Of a DNA stretch of 64,000 bases, positions 33,552-42,158 are shown one piece after another (the first letter of the stretch is position 1; each line of letters starts with the position of its first letter). A program made the position numbers and the translations under genes. Below the pieces are notes generated by a model. It worked only from the letters and a program-made list of their open reading frames with translations, was not told the DNA's origin and searched no databases. The stretch is from an uncultured Oscillospiraceae bacterium (GTDB taxonomy: Bacteria > Bacillota > Clostridia > Oscillospirales > Acutalibacteraceae): positions 4,249 to 68,248 of the forward strand of contig CABUNG010000012.1 in NCBI GenBank assembly GCA_902492895.1, in the 5' to 3' direction.

Positions 33552-34919
33552 TTATACTATAGTGTCCGGAGGAGGCGTTTTTATGGCACCGGCGTCCGAA
33601 AAAACCACACGCCGGTATCGGTAAAACATCAGGGCCGTCACGGCGACGGCGAGGAAATCGGCCACCGGTTCGGCTGTAAACACACCCGAGACACCCCACA
33701 GGCGGGAAAAAACGAGAACCAGCGGGATGAGCAGCAGCACTTTCCGCAGCAGGGCCAGAAACAGGGAAATGCCCGCGCGCCCGGTGGCGACAAAGGTCTG
33801 CTGGCAGGCCATTTGAACGCCGAGCAGCAGACTCATGAGCATATACACCCGCAGGGCGGGCACCGCAACGGCAAACAGATCCGCGTCGCTGCTGAACAAA
33901 CGGACGAACAGGCCCGGGAACAGCATGACGAACGCCCACAAAGCGGTGGTAAACCCTGCCGAGGAGAGCAGAAACAGTTGAAAGGCTTTTTTTACCCGGT
34001 CAAACTGCTTCGCGCCGTAATTGAAGCTGATGATGGGCTGTACGCTCTGCCCGAGGCCCACCATGGGCAGCAACAGCAGCTGCATCACACTCGCGAGAAT
34101 GGAATAGGCCCCTATGTATCGTTCCGCGGACACCATGTCGGGGCTTACCGCTTTTAAGCTCATATTGATGACGATGCCCACGAGGCTTTCGGTCGCGTTC
34201 ATGATAAAGGGGGAGACACCCAGCGCCAGAACCGGACCGATCAAGCTCCAGCGGGGCCTCATGCGGGACAAGCGGATTCTCAGGCGGGTCCGTTTGCCGC
34301 AGAGGAAGCCCAGCACCCAGAGCGCGGACAGGCACTGGGATACCACCGTCGCGATGGCGGCGCCCTGCACCCCCATGCCGAAGCCGTAGATCAGAATCGG
34401 ATCGAGAACGATGTTCGTCACGGCGCCGAGCAGGACGGTGAGCATGCTCATCATGGCCAGGCCCTGGGTGTTGATAAAGGCATTGAGTCCCAGCACCAGC
34501 AGCACGGGCAGGGTGCCCAGGATATACATGCGGAAATACGAAACCGCGTAATCGATGATGCTGTCCGTCGCCCCGACGAGATAGAGCAGGTCCCGGCAGA
34601 AAATCAGGCATACCGCCATGATCACCGCGGAAAAACCGACCAGAAGGGGGATGCAGTTTCCGAGGATATCCTCCGCGCCGTCCCGGTCGTTCCCGCCCAT
34701 TTTAATCGCGGCCAGGGCCGCTCCGCCCGCGCCGACCATGGTGCCGAACGCGGACACGATCATAATCAGCGGCAGGCACACCCCCAAAGCCCCCAGGGAA
34801 CGGACCCCCTCGTCCCCCGGCAGATTGCCGATATACATGCGGTCGACCATATTGTACAGGGCGTTGATCAGCTGTGCCGTGATGGCCGGAATCGCCAGCC
34901 GAAACATCAGCCGGCCCAC
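33552..34919 (-). CDS. MATE-family multidrug/Na+ antiporter
   Basis: The 455-residue protein has twelve hydrophobic segments in two similar halves. Family residues include RLAIPAITAQLINALYNMVDRMYIGNL at the start, GAGGAALAAIKMGG, and the second-half MVGLGQSVQPIISFNYGA. MATE proteins expel cationic compounds in exchange for Na+ or H+. The GTG at 34919 is the first plausible start, but the ribosome binding site is weak. The frame stays open upstream with family-like residues (DLRNDSVGRLM), so the real start may lie 10-20 codons further up at a non-standard codon. Confidence 0.85.
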   Translation of the reverse strand: MGRLMFRLAIPAITAQLINALYNMVDRMYIGNLPGDEGVRSLGALGVCLPLIMIVSAFGTMVGAGGAALAAIKMGGNDRDGAEDILGNCIPLLVGFSAVIMAVCLIFCRDLLYLVGATDSIIDYAVSYFRMYILGTLPVLLVLGLNAFINTQGLAMMSMLTVLLGAVTNIVLDPILIYGFGMGVQGAAIATVVSQCLSALWVLGFLCGKRTRLRIRLSRMRPRWSLIGPVLALGVSPFIMNATESLVGIVINMSLKAVSPDMVSAERYIGAYSILASVMQLLLLPMVGLGQSVQPIISFNYGAKQFDRVKKAFQLFLLSSAGFTTALWAFVMLFPGLFVRLFSSDADLFAVAVPALRVYMLMSLLLGVQMACQQTFVATGRAGISLFLALLRKVLLLIPLVLVFSRLWGVSGVFTAEPVADFLAVAVTALMFYRYRRVVFSDAGAIKTPPPDTIV

Positions 34920-35009
34920 GCTGTCGTTCCGCAGATCGGCGGATGCGCGGTTCCGAAGTGAAAAAGCCGTGGGAATCCTCTCCTAACGATGCGGGTTGTC
35001 AAAGGAAAC

Positions 35010-35045
35010 GCGCGGCGGCTTCCCGGTCAGGGAAAACCGCCGCGC
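35010..35045 (-). terminator. Terminator after the transketolase genes
   Basis: GCGCGGCGG and CCGCCGCGC with an inner TTCCC/GGGAA pairing form a stable stem downstream of the stop at 35078 on the minus strand, followed by GTTTCCTTTG. Confidence 0.55.
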
Positions 35046-35077
35046 CGGAATCCATTGTTGCTATCGAATTTCAGCCC

Positions 35078-36025
35078 TTACGCTTTGCGCCGGATGGCCT
35101 CTTTGGCCGCTTCCACGATATGGGCAGCGTTCAGGCCATACAGATTCAGCAGTTCGAGAGCCGGACCGGACTTGCCGAAGGTGTCGTTCACGCCCCCCCG
35201 CAGGACCGGGACGGGAACCGTCTCACAGACCACCTCGGCCACGGCTCCGCCGAGTCCGCCGATGATGTTGTGTTCCTCGGCCGTGACGATGGCTCCGGTT
35301 TCTTTTGCCGCCCGGACGATGCAGTCCCGGTCGATCGGCTTGATGGTCGCCATGTTGATCACGCGGGCGCGGATCCCCTCGTTTTTCAGGGTTTCCGCCG
35401 CGGCCAGCGCTTCGCCGACGAGCAGGCCGGTCGCGATGATCGCGACGTCGCCGCCCTCGGTCATCTCAACGGCTTTGCCGATTTCAAAGCGGTAATCGTC
35501 CCCAAACAGCACGGGAACCGGCAGACGGCCGAACCGCAGATACACCGGGCCGTCCAACTCCAGGGCGGCGCGGACCGCCTGCTTGGCCTCGGTATCGTCG
35601 GCGGGATTGAGTATGGTCATGCCGGGGATGGTCCGCATCAGGGCGATGTCCTCGCAGCACTGATGAGTGGCGCCGTCCTCGCCGACCGAGATGCCCGCAT
35701 GGGTCGCGCCGATCTTGACGTTGAGATGCGGGTAGCCGATGGAATTGCGCACCTGCTCAAAAGCGCGGCCCGCCGCGAACATCGCAAAAGACGACGCAAA
35801 AACCTTTTTGCCCGCCGCGGCGAGTCCCGCCGCGATGCCCATCATGTTGCCCTCCGCGATGCCGCAGTCGAAGAAACGGTCGGGATAGGCTTTCTTGAAA
35901 CCGCCGGTCTTGGTCGCGGCCGCGAGATCCGCGTCCAGCACCACCAGATCGGGATACACCTCCGCCAGCTCGACCAGCGCCGCGCCATAGGAGTCACGAG
36001 TTGCTTTTTTGATCACGTCCGCCAT
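35078..36025 (-). CDS. Transketolase, C-terminal subunit
   Basis: The 315-residue protein carries the pyrimidine-binding domain (LDADLAAATKTGGFKKAYPDRFFDCGIAEGNMMGIAAGLA, with the Glu that activates ThDP) and the C-terminal domain (VTAEEHNIIGGLGGAV). Together with the product of the gene 3 bases upstream it makes a split transketolase, the common arrangement in many Clostridia and archaea. It transfers two-carbon ketol groups between sugar phosphates in the non-oxidative pentose phosphate pathway. A 1-deoxyxylulose-5-phosphate synthase would be a single longer chain. Confidence 0.9.
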   Translation of the reverse strand: MADVIKKATRDSYGAALVELAEVYPDLVVLDADLAAATKTGGFKKAYPDRFFDCGIAEGNMMGIAAGLAAAGKKVFASSFAMFAAGRAFEQVRNSIGYPHLNVKIGATHAGISVGEDGATHQCCEDIALMRTIPGMTILNPADDTEAKQAVRAALELDGPVYLRFGRLPVPVLFGDDYRFEIGKAVEMTEGGDVAIIATGLLVGEALAAAETLKNEGIRARVINMATIKPIDRDCIVRAAKETGAIVTAEEHNIIGGLGGAVAEVVCETVPVPVLRGGVNDTFGKSGPALELLNLYGLNAAHIVEAAKEAIRRKA

Positions 36026-36028
36026 CGT

Positions 36029-36874
36029 TTACGCCTCCTCCAGCTCGGCCAGGACGGCTTTGAGTTCCGTCATGGCCTGTTCGTATTGTTCCGCGTTGGG
36101 AGCCGAACCGTGCCAGCTCACCTGATCCTCCATGAAGGAGACGCCGCGGCCCTTGTGAGATTTCTGAATGATGGCGGTGGGCTTATCCTTACAGGCTTTC
36201 GCGGCCTCGAACGCCCGCTCGATCTGGTCGAAATCGTGGCCGTCGATCTGTTCGACATGGAAACCGAAAGCCTCGAATTTTTCCGGGATGGGATAGGGGG
36301 AATTGACCTCCTCCACCGTTCCGTCGATCTGCAGGTTGTTGTTGTCCACGATGACACAGAGGTTGTCGAGCTTCTTATGGGCAGCGAACATCGCGGCCTC
36401 CCACACTTGGCCTTCCTCGATTTCGCCGTCGCCCAGCACCGCATAGGTCCGGTAGGACGCGCCGTCCAGCTTGGCGGCGAGCGCCATGCCCACCGCGGCC
36501 GAGATGCCCTGGCCGAGGGAGCCGGTCGACATATCCACGCCCGGGGTCCCCTTCATATCGGGATGTCCCTGGAGCATCGCGCCCGCGTGGCGCAGTTTTT
36601 TGATTTCCTCCTCCGGGAAAAAGCCCCGGAGCGCCAGCGCGCCGTACAGAGCGGGCGCACAGTGGCCCTTCGAGAGGACAAACCGGTCGCGCCCCTCCCA
36701 CTTGGGACGCGCAGGATCCACGTTCAGTTCCGAAAAGTAGAGATACGCGAGCGTATCCGCTACCGACAGGGAACCGCCGGGATGCCCGCTTTTGGCGTGG
36801 AACGTCCCTTCGATGACCTCCATGCGGATGCGGGTAGCCGCCGCGGCGAGCTGTTTTTTCTTTAAAGCATCCAT
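36029..36874 (-). CDS. Transketolase, N-terminal (ThDP-binding) subunit
   Basis: From the ATG at 36874 (GGAAAGGAAGG upstream) the 281-residue protein contains HAKSGHPGGSLSVAD, SKGHCAPALYGALALRGFF, MSTGSLGQGISAAVGMALAAK and the ThDP motif GDGEIEEGQVWEAA with a following NNNLQ. The C-terminal half of the enzyme is encoded by the next gene. The frame is open upstream to 37702, but that region has no protein-like character and contains the promoter zone of the divergent gene. Confidence 0.92.
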   Translation of the reverse strand: MDALKKKQLAAAATRIRMEVIEGTFHAKSGHPGGSLSVADTLAYLYFSELNVDPARPKWEGRDRFVLSKGHCAPALYGALALRGFFPEEEIKKLRHAGAMLQGHPDMKGTPGVDMSTGSLGQGISAAVGMALAAKLDGASYRTYAVLGDGEIEEGQVWEAAMFAAHKKLDNLCVIVDNNNLQIDGTVEEVNSPYPIPEKFEAFGFHVEQIDGHDFDQIERAFEAAKACKDKPTAIIQKSHKGRGVSFMEDQVSWHGSAPNAEQYEQAMTELKAVLAELEEA

Positions 36875-37096
36875 CCGTATTCCTTCCTTTCCCGGCCGCC
36901 TGCCTGGAACAGCCTGCGGCCATAACAGCATACAGATGGTAGTATACCACAGTACGGCAAAAAACACCAGCGGACACCAGGAAAAAGTTGGGGCTTTCCG
37001 GACGTCCGGATTCGGGCATTTTGCCGAGAAAACGCCGCCGGGCCGTTTCAGGCGGATGTCCACAAAATTCCGGAAAATTTTCGACGGGAAAAGCAG

Positions 37097-37125
37097 TGGA
37101 CAAATCCCCTTGCGGCATGTATAAT
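37097..37125 (+). promoter_or_regulatory. Promoter of the foldase-like lipoprotein gene
   Basis: TGGACA (37097-37102) and TATAAT (37120-37125) are 17 bases apart, 38 bases before the ATG at 37163. Confidence 0.65.
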
Positions 37126-37162
37126 ATAAGAATCGTGCGGCACAACGAATGGAGGTACATAT

Positions 37163-38470
37163 ATGAGGAAGATCAAAAGCATGGCCTGCGCTGTCGTAGC
37201 GGCGTGTTTCGCGTTTTCCATGACGCTTGCGGGCTGTTCCACTCCGGAATATGCCATGACGGTGGACGGCCAGCAATATACCACGGGCGAATATCTCGCC
37301 TATCTGTACAACGTCTATTATTCCATGGCTCAGAACATGGCCATGTACCAGATGTACGGCATGGATCCGTGGGCGCAGACCGTTCCTTACGGGGAGGGGG
37401 ACGACGCCGAGAACCTGTCCACCGCCGAATTCATCAAGCGCACAGCGCAGGATACCATTATCCGGCAGAAAGCGCTGGAAAATATGCTCAAAGAGAAAAA
37501 CGTTCCGCTGGATGAGGAAAAGCTCGCCGAAGTGGAAAAAACGCTCAAAGATTTGAAAACCGACGCCTACATCGTGTATGGATTCAACAACGAGAGCTTC
37601 GCCAAGATGCTCAAGGCCACCCAGCTCAACGAATGGTCCCTGTTCTACGGCACCTATGACAAGGGCGGCGCCAAGGCGATGAGCGAAGAGGAAATCCGCC
37701 AATACTTCGTGGACAATTTCCTCAGCTATAAAATCATCGAATTCAAACTCGTCGACAGCTCCAACAAACCGCTGGACGACGACGCGATCCAGGAATACCG
37801 CGACCGGCTGAACAAGTACCTGGCCGAGTTTGAAAAAACGGGTATGACCAGCGAGGATTTCGACAACATCATCAAGATGAGCGCGGCCGACGACGAGGCC
37901 GCCAAAGGGGACGGCAAAGACGATACGTCGTCGAATCCCAGCAGTGACGCTTCCTCCAACCCCAGCAGCGATGCGTCGTCGAATCCGAGCAGCGACGCTT
38001 CCTCCAACCCCAGCAGCGACGCGTCGTCGAATCCGAGCAGCAATGCCTCCTCCAACCCCAGCAGCGACGCCTCGAATCCCGACGGGGACAACGGGGATGG
38101 GGACGACGAGGATAAAGAAGACGAGAACACCGATCCCAACCGCAAGGATATCGACGCCAACATCTACGGAGACGAGGATTTCACCAACGCGGTCAAAAAA
38201 GTGGAAGTCGGCAAAGCGTCTATCCAGGAATACAAAAAGGGCGGTACCTCCGATACCATCGCCCTGATCTTCCGCATGGATCCCGAAAAGGACCGGAAAG
38301 ACGGCAAGGATTACTTCGCCGAGAAACGCAACGACATCATTTATGGTGCCAAATACGAAGAATTCGACAAGGAAGTCACCGAGTATATCAAAACCCTGGA
38401 GGTCACCTATGTCGACCGGGCCATCAAGGCCTGCAAACCCCAGAATTTTGAAAAAGCGGCGAACGCCTGA
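37163..38470 (+). CDS. SurA/PrsA-like foldase lipoprotein with a Ser/Asn/Pro repeat insert
   Basis: The 435-residue protein has a lipoprotein signal with LAGC (Cys at residue 25). A mainly helical chaperone-like domain follows (about 30-240: YAMTVDGQQYTTGEYLAYLYN, TIIRQKALENMLKEKNV), of the kind seen in SurA_N/PrsA/trigger-factor-like proteins. A low-complexity insert (about 243-330) consists of six SSNPSSDA octads and an acidic stretch. A final part (about 335-430) then probably closes the fold. No complete parvulin domain with its catalytic His residues is evident, so a chaperone rather than an isomerase is likelier. GGAGGTACATAT precedes the ATG. Confidence 0.7.
   Translation: MRKIKSMACAVVAACFAFSMTLAGCSTPEYAMTVDGQQYTTGEYLAYLYNVYYSMAQNMAMYQMYGMDPWAQTVPYGEGDDAENLSTAEFIKRTAQDTIIRQKALENMLKEKNVPLDEEKLAEVEKTLKDLKTDAYIVYGFNNESFAKMLKATQLNEWSLFYGTYDKGGAKAMSEEEIRQYFVDNFLSYKIIEFKLVDSSNKPLDDDAIQEYRDRLNKYLAEFEKTGMTSEDFDNIIKMSAADDEAAKGDGKDDTSSNPSSDASSNPSSDASSNPSSDASSNPSSDASSNPSSNASSNPSSDASNPDGDNGDGDDEDKEDENTDPNRKDIDANIYGDEDFTNAVKKVEVGKASIQEYKKGGTSDTIALIFRMDPEKDRKDGKDYFAEKRNDIIYGAKYEEFDKEVTEYIKTLEVTYVDRAIKACKPQNFEKAANA
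37928..38071 (+). repeat. Six 24-bp repeats encoding SSNPSSDA octads
   Basis: Six units of 24 bases encode SSNPSSDA (the fifth has Asn instead of Asp). Synonymous codons alternate between TCG-TCG-AAT and TCC-TCC-AAC versions in neighbouring units, which suggests growth by duplication of 48-base pairs. The unit length keeps the frame when copies change. Confidence 0.85.
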
Positions 38471-38496
38471 CGCGGCAAATACTTAAACATGCAGGC

Positions 38497-38540
38497 AAAA
38501 GACAGCGCAGAAAGCAGCGATGCTTTTTACGCTGTCTTTT
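38497..38540 (+). terminator. Terminator of the foldase lipoprotein gene
   Basis: AAAAGACAGCG and CGCTGTCTTTT pair across an inner AAAGCA/TGCTTT stem, followed by T-rich sequence. Confidence 0.7.
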
Positions 38541-38558
38541 TTATGCTCACAAAGAAAT

Positions 38559-38708
38559 GCATCGATGGACAAGGGTAACAGGGTTTTCGGCGTGAAAACG
38601 GGTGCTGGCGGCGTTGTCCTCGTGGCCGGGCGGCCCCGCCAAAACCAAAAATGCCGCTGGCCGCCTTTTTGACCGCCGGCAGGCATGTTGGCCCTTGTCA
38701 ACCGATGC
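38559..38708. repeat. 150-bp element with 17-bp imperfect terminal inverted repeats
   Basis: GCATCGATGGACAAGGG at 38559-38575 and CCCTTGTCAACCGATGC at 38692-38708 are inverted copies with 14 of 17 matches. The interior is GC-rich and non-coding. Size and ends are those of a miniature transposable element or a large hairpin. No target-site duplication is evident. It stands at the edge of the AT-richer island. The remaining bases to 38890 hold no convincing gene. Confidence 0.45.
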
Positions 38709-38896
38709 TATGGTTTAGGATTATGCCGAACGAGTTTTACTTTTATGTGTGGCGTTAGAGAGAGTCAAGAAGTCTGCACGCTGCGGCAATACAGCAAAAC
38801 GGAAGAACGCCACGTTGTATTTTCCATTTTGTATAACGATGAACCGCCTTGTCCGGTCCCTGCGGCAGAGAAATTGCTGTTTGACGAATGAAGCTA

Positions 38897-38932
38897 AAGA
38901 AAGCTCTGCAACAATCGTTGCAGAGCTTTCTT
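38897..38932 (-). terminator. Terminator of the surface-protein gene
   Basis: A perfect 16-bp stem (AAGAAAGCTCTGCAAC and complement, loop AATC) lies right after the stop at 38942, with T residues following on the minus strand. Confidence 0.85.
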
Positions 38933-38941
38933 GGGAAGATC

Positions 38942-40624
38942 TTATTTGCTGTATGTTTTCTTTCTCACAGAAACGGTTGTGCCAACCAGCGCCATACAGG
39001 AAATGCCGATCAGCATCAGCATCCATACAACATTGCTGCTGTCGCCTGTCGGAGGAACTTCCGGGGTAAGCTTCGCCACGACGGTGTCCTTCTCGGTGAT
39101 TTCCTTCGTCATAGCCGCATCGCTGAAATACTTGCCGCAGACCTCGCAGTACCAGTATTCGATGTTGCCTTCGGCCTCCGTGGTGGCGGATTTAGCCTCG
39201 ACATGCTTCACCGTATGCTTGTGCATGTCGATTTTGCCATCCTCGCCTATGTCCAACGTAAAGTTGTCGGATTTATTCTCGACCTTCGGAGCGTCCTCGC
39301 CCTCGGAAACCTGGATAAGCGGAAGCTCTTTTTCGCTGTTGTCGGTATAGGTAAGGGTGCTCTCTTCGGCAAATACAAGCGAGGCTTCTTTACCCTTATT
39401 GTCTACGTTTATACCATACCAGGAGCCTTGGCCGGTTACAACATCCAGCTTGCCGGTCACGGTGACCTCAGACGCATTGACAATCAGCGGGGCACCGGCC
39501 GCAGAACCTTCGTGGTTCAGGACAACATCGTCGATCACTACGCCCTTGGAGCCCTGTACGTTCAGCACATTTCTGACAGCCTCTTTGCCGTCGGCAGTCA
39601 GTTTGCCGCCGGTCAGGGTAAAGCCGTCCGCTCCATTGATGCTCACCAGGTTGGCTCTCCAGTTGTTGACGCCGTTTTCCGTATTGGGAGTAAAATCGTC
39701 GCCGGGTTTTAGGGCAAAGCCGTTCAAATCAAAGGTAATATTCTTATTGGCAGGGTCAATCTGGAGGCCACAGTCGCCGTTAACCAGATAATCTTCGGTC
39801 AGCTTAACGGTGGTGCCGGCCGGAACCTTATTAAATATCTCGCCGGAAAGGTTTATACGGCTGTCCACCAAAACCGAAAGACCGTCGCTTACGAAAATAT
39901 CGTTGCTCGCGCTGGTGGCATATGTCGTATTGTCAATGAAATTGGAAATGTCAATGGTCGTGTTTTTAAGCGTGATAGTGCCGTTTTTAACGGTATCGGT
40001 TCTGGCGGTAACCCACGAACGCACCGTCACATTTTCCAAAACAGCGTTGCCTGCGTCGGCGGTGCTGAAATAGATGGAACCGCTGTTGACCGCATCTTCA
40101 GACTGCCCTTCTACCGGCAAAAGCTCAACGTCTTTAAGCGCAAAGTCTTTGCCCAATACCTCAACAGCTTTATTGACGCCGCCGATGGGATCTGTCTCAG
40201 CATAATACAGGTTTTTATTGGCCTTTAAATCGACGTTTTCAATCGTCACGCCGCTGCCGATAACCGTTAAAAAGTTCTGGTTATGCCAGACACCGCCCGT
40301 AGCCGCGTCCGGGGTAACGGAACTGGTAATGACGACATCGCCCTTACCGACAATTTTGAGATTGTCAGCTGTGATGGGGAAGATAAACGGACCGGTTTCG
40401 CCGTTTACAGGCTCGCTTGTAGTAAAGGTCTTGGAAAGCTCATATGTACCCGCCGCGAGCTCCCAAACTTGGTCATCCGCCTGGTTTTCAATAGCCGCTT
40501 CCAGCTGTTCAACTGTGGCGATAGACACCGCATTGCCGCTTTCGGCCAGCGCGGCCATCGGCATGAGGGCCAGCACCATGCAAAGGGCCAGCAGAACGCT
40601 TAAGGGTTTTCGTTTTACTTTCAT
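38942..40624 (-). CDS. Sortase-anchored surface protein with a beta-helix-like region
   Basis: From the ATG at 40624 (AGGAGG upstream) the 560-residue protein has a signal peptide (MKVKRK, hydrophobic core, ALA cleavage near residue 27). A long region of short Asn/Val/Thr-rich beta turns (about 35-440, e.g. VTIENVDLKANKNLYY) resembles right-handed beta-helix adhesins or lyases. An HTVKHVEAKSATTEAEGN...CEVCGKYFSDAAMT module (about 465-505) is frequent in Clostridia surface proteins. It ends with VPPTGD, a hydrophobic stretch and RKKTYSK, an LPxTG-like sorting signal. No catalytic residues can be assigned. The gene is visibly less GC-rich than its neighbours, suggesting horizontal acquisition. 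Its leader is unusual: see the repeat and terminators at 40656-40806. Confidence 0.78.
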   Translation of the reverse strand: MKVKRKPLSVLLALCMVLALMPMAALAESGNAVSIATVEQLEAAIENQADDQVWELAAGTYELSKTFTTSEPVNGETGPFIFPITADNLKIVGKGDVVITSSVTPDAATGGVWHNQNFLTVIGSGVTIENVDLKANKNLYYAETDPIGGVNKAVEVLGKDFALKDVELLPVEGQSEDAVNSGSIYFSTADAGNAVLENVTVRSWVTARTDTVKNGTITLKNTTIDISNFIDNTTYATSASNDIFVSDGLSVLVDSRINLSGEIFNKVPAGTTVKLTEDYLVNGDCGLQIDPANKNITFDLNGFALKPGDDFTPNTENGVNNWRANLVSINGADGFTLTGGKLTADGKEAVRNVLNVQGSKGVVIDDVVLNHEGSAAGAPLIVNASEVTVTGKLDVVTGQGSWYGINVDNKGKEASLVFAEESTLTYTDNSEKELPLIQVSEGEDAPKVENKSDNFTLDIGEDGKIDMHKHTVKHVEAKSATTEAEGNIEYWYCEVCGKYFSDAAMTKEITEKDTVVAKLTPEVPPTGDSSNVVWMLMLIGISCMALVGTTVSVRKKTYSK

Positions 40625-40655
40625 TGTTTTTTCCTCCTGAAAAGATATTTTTAAC

Positions 40656-40702
40656 AAAAAAGACATACGCCGTCCGCTGTTAAACGGGCAGAATATGTCT
40701 TT
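40656..40702 (-). terminator. Leader terminator 2, just upstream of the surface-protein gene
   Basis: On the minus strand AAAGACATA pairs with TATGTCTTT around an inner GCCCG/CGGACGGC stem, followed by TTTTTT-G. It lies between the promoter and the ribosome binding site, only about 30 bases before the ATG. That is where an attenuator, not an end-of-gene terminator, would sit. Confidence 0.6.
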
Positions 40703-40731
40703 ATGTTCCTATGCCATTTGCAGTTATACCG

Positions 40732-40806
<75 letters not shown>

Positions 40807-40810
40807 TAAA

Positions 40811-40839
40811 ATTATGCTCTGCGATTTCATAAAAATCAA
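40811..40839 (-). promoter_or_regulatory. Promoter of the surface-protein gene
   Basis: TTGATT (40839-40834) and CATAAT (40816-40811) on the minus strand are 17 bases apart. The -10 box is only 4 bases from the tetranucleotide tract, so transcription would start inside the tract. Confidence 0.6.
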
Positions 40840-41098
40840 GACCTTTTATGTAAATAATCTGAATTCCTATCTTCAACGATTAGAATATCACAGTTTCCTT
40901 TAATTTACAACTAAAAACCAATAAATTTTGTTTTTAAAAAAATACGCCCAACCAGGCGAAGATGTTTGACCATTTTCCAAAATGATTTCTCCGGTCAGAA
41001 AATCCAATTGACACGTTCGGGCTGCAAAACCGGCCTTTTCATTGGGCCGTATCCAATCCGGTCCCCGTTTTTCGCGCGAATTTCCGCCCGAACGCCTC

Positions 41099-41128
41099 TT
41101 GACAAGAACGGAACCGATGTGGTATACT
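41099..41128 (+). promoter_or_regulatory. Promoter of tRNA-Gly
   Basis: TTGACA (41099-41104) and TATACT (41123-41128) are 18 bases apart, 20 bases before the mature tRNA. Confidence 0.75.
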
Positions 41129-41148
41129 AGCACACGCGCCAGAGACAG

Positions 41149-41224
41149 GCGGCTTTAGCTCATCTGGTAGAGCGCCACCTTGCCAAGGTGGAGGTAGCGA
41201 GTTCGAGCCTCGTAAGCCGCTCCA
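41149..41224 (+). tRNA. tRNA-Gly (anticodon GCC)
   Basis: The cloverleaf is complete: acceptor GCGGCTT pairs with AAGCCGC, the D arm is GCTC...GAGC, and the anticodon stem CCACC/GGTGG encloses loop TTGCCAA (anticodon GCC). The T arm GCGAG/CTCGT contains TTCGAGC. The encoded 3' end is TCCA. Confidence 0.95.
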
Positions 41225-41225
41225 C

Positions 41226-41256
41226 GCCGTCGCGGACATACACAGTCCGCGACGGC
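41226..41256 (+). terminator. Terminator of tRNA-Gly
   Basis: A perfect 12-bp stem (GCCGTCGCGGAC and complement, 7-base loop) is followed by TTTTCTTTTT. Confidence 0.85.
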
Positions 41257-41428
41257 TTTTCTTTTTGAAACGTTACCGGCTCACCCACGCCGTCGTTCCT
41301 CTGCGCAAAACGTCACGCCGGCCGCGGATATGCCCTTGTAAACGCGGGCATGACGCCTCCGCCGCGCTGCCAGCTTTTGGCGGGGTTGCGCCTTGCGGCG
41401 CCCTTTTGTCCCACCCTCACAACAGGGC

Positions 41429-41457
41429 AGCCCCTCACACGCGAAGTGTGAGGGGCT
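41429..41457. terminator. Hairpin in a gene-free stretch (probable terminator)
   Basis: A perfect 12-bp stem (AGCCCCTCACAC and complement, loop GCGAA) lies in the non-coding interval 41257-41563. It could end transcription of the small membrane-protein gene at 41564. I see no gene or other element in that interval. Confidence 0.5.
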
Positions 41458-41563
41458 GTTTACATGTATGGCTGCACACCCGCGTGCTTCGGCATCCAAA
41501 CGCCATGTCCTCTCGGGCGTGCTCTTTCGCGGGAGGTCCTTTTTCAAAAATCAAGCGCCGTGT

Positions 41564-41878
41564 CTATCCATTCCGCCCGCCGCGGAAAGGGAATCCCGAA
41601 AACGGCCGGCTCCCCCGCCGGGCGGCCGCAGGCGGTCCCGCGTCGTATGTCCATTCCGGTTCCTCGCCCCGCCTGCGCGTGGGAACGGCCAGCGCCGCCA
41701 GCGAAGCCAGAACCCACAAGGGCAAAAGACTGGCAACAAAACTCTGAAAACCGGTTCCGTATTGCACGGCCGCCCAAACCAGGCAGGCCAATACCTGCAG
41801 GATAAAAAACGCTTTCCGGGACCGTCGCTTGCAGACGCCGAGAACCCCCATCAGCAGCAACGCAACGACCAGCAACAC
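41564..41878 (-). CDS. Small hypothetical membrane protein
   Basis: A GTG at 41878 follows GGGAGGGG by 6 bases and opens a 104-residue frame. It has a hydrophobic N-terminus (LLVVALLLMGVLGV), a basic loop (CKRRSRK), a second hydrophobic stretch (about 25-65) and an Arg/Gly/Pro-rich tail. No family is recognised. The tail looks like random GC-rich coding, so the true gene could be shorter or absent. The flanking stretch 41879-42113 contains nothing else I can name. Confidence 0.35.
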   Translation of the reverse strand: MLLVVALLLMGVLGVCKRRSRKAFFILQVLACLVWAAVQYGTGFQSFVASLLPLWVLASLAALAVPTRRRGEEPEWTYDAGPPAAARRGSRPFSGFPFRGGRNG

Positions 41879-42113
41879 CGGGCACCCCTCCCTTTTCTAA
41901 AGCGGTCAGCCGCAGCCCGCCCCTCTACGTCCACGATACCGCCATGTTCCTGTGCGGAGCGCAGGAACGGCGAAGCCGCCGGGACGGCAGCCCCAAATGA
42001 CGGGAACCATGTTCTCACAGGCGTCCGAAGGCTTGGTGCGCAAGGCTTCGGACTACGCCGTGAGGTTATTTTACCATGCGGACGGCGGCGGTGTCAAACC
42101 AGCACGCACGCAG

Positions 42114-42143
42114 ACGGCCCGCCTCCCAAAGGAGGCGGGCCGT
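42114..42143 (-). terminator. Hairpin after the carboxypeptidase gene
   Basis: A perfect 13-bp stem (ACGGCCCGCCTCC and complement, loop CAAA) lies 16 bases after the stop at 42159. The T tail is poor. Confidence 0.55.
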
Positions 42144-42158
42144 TCATCGCATGCGCGG

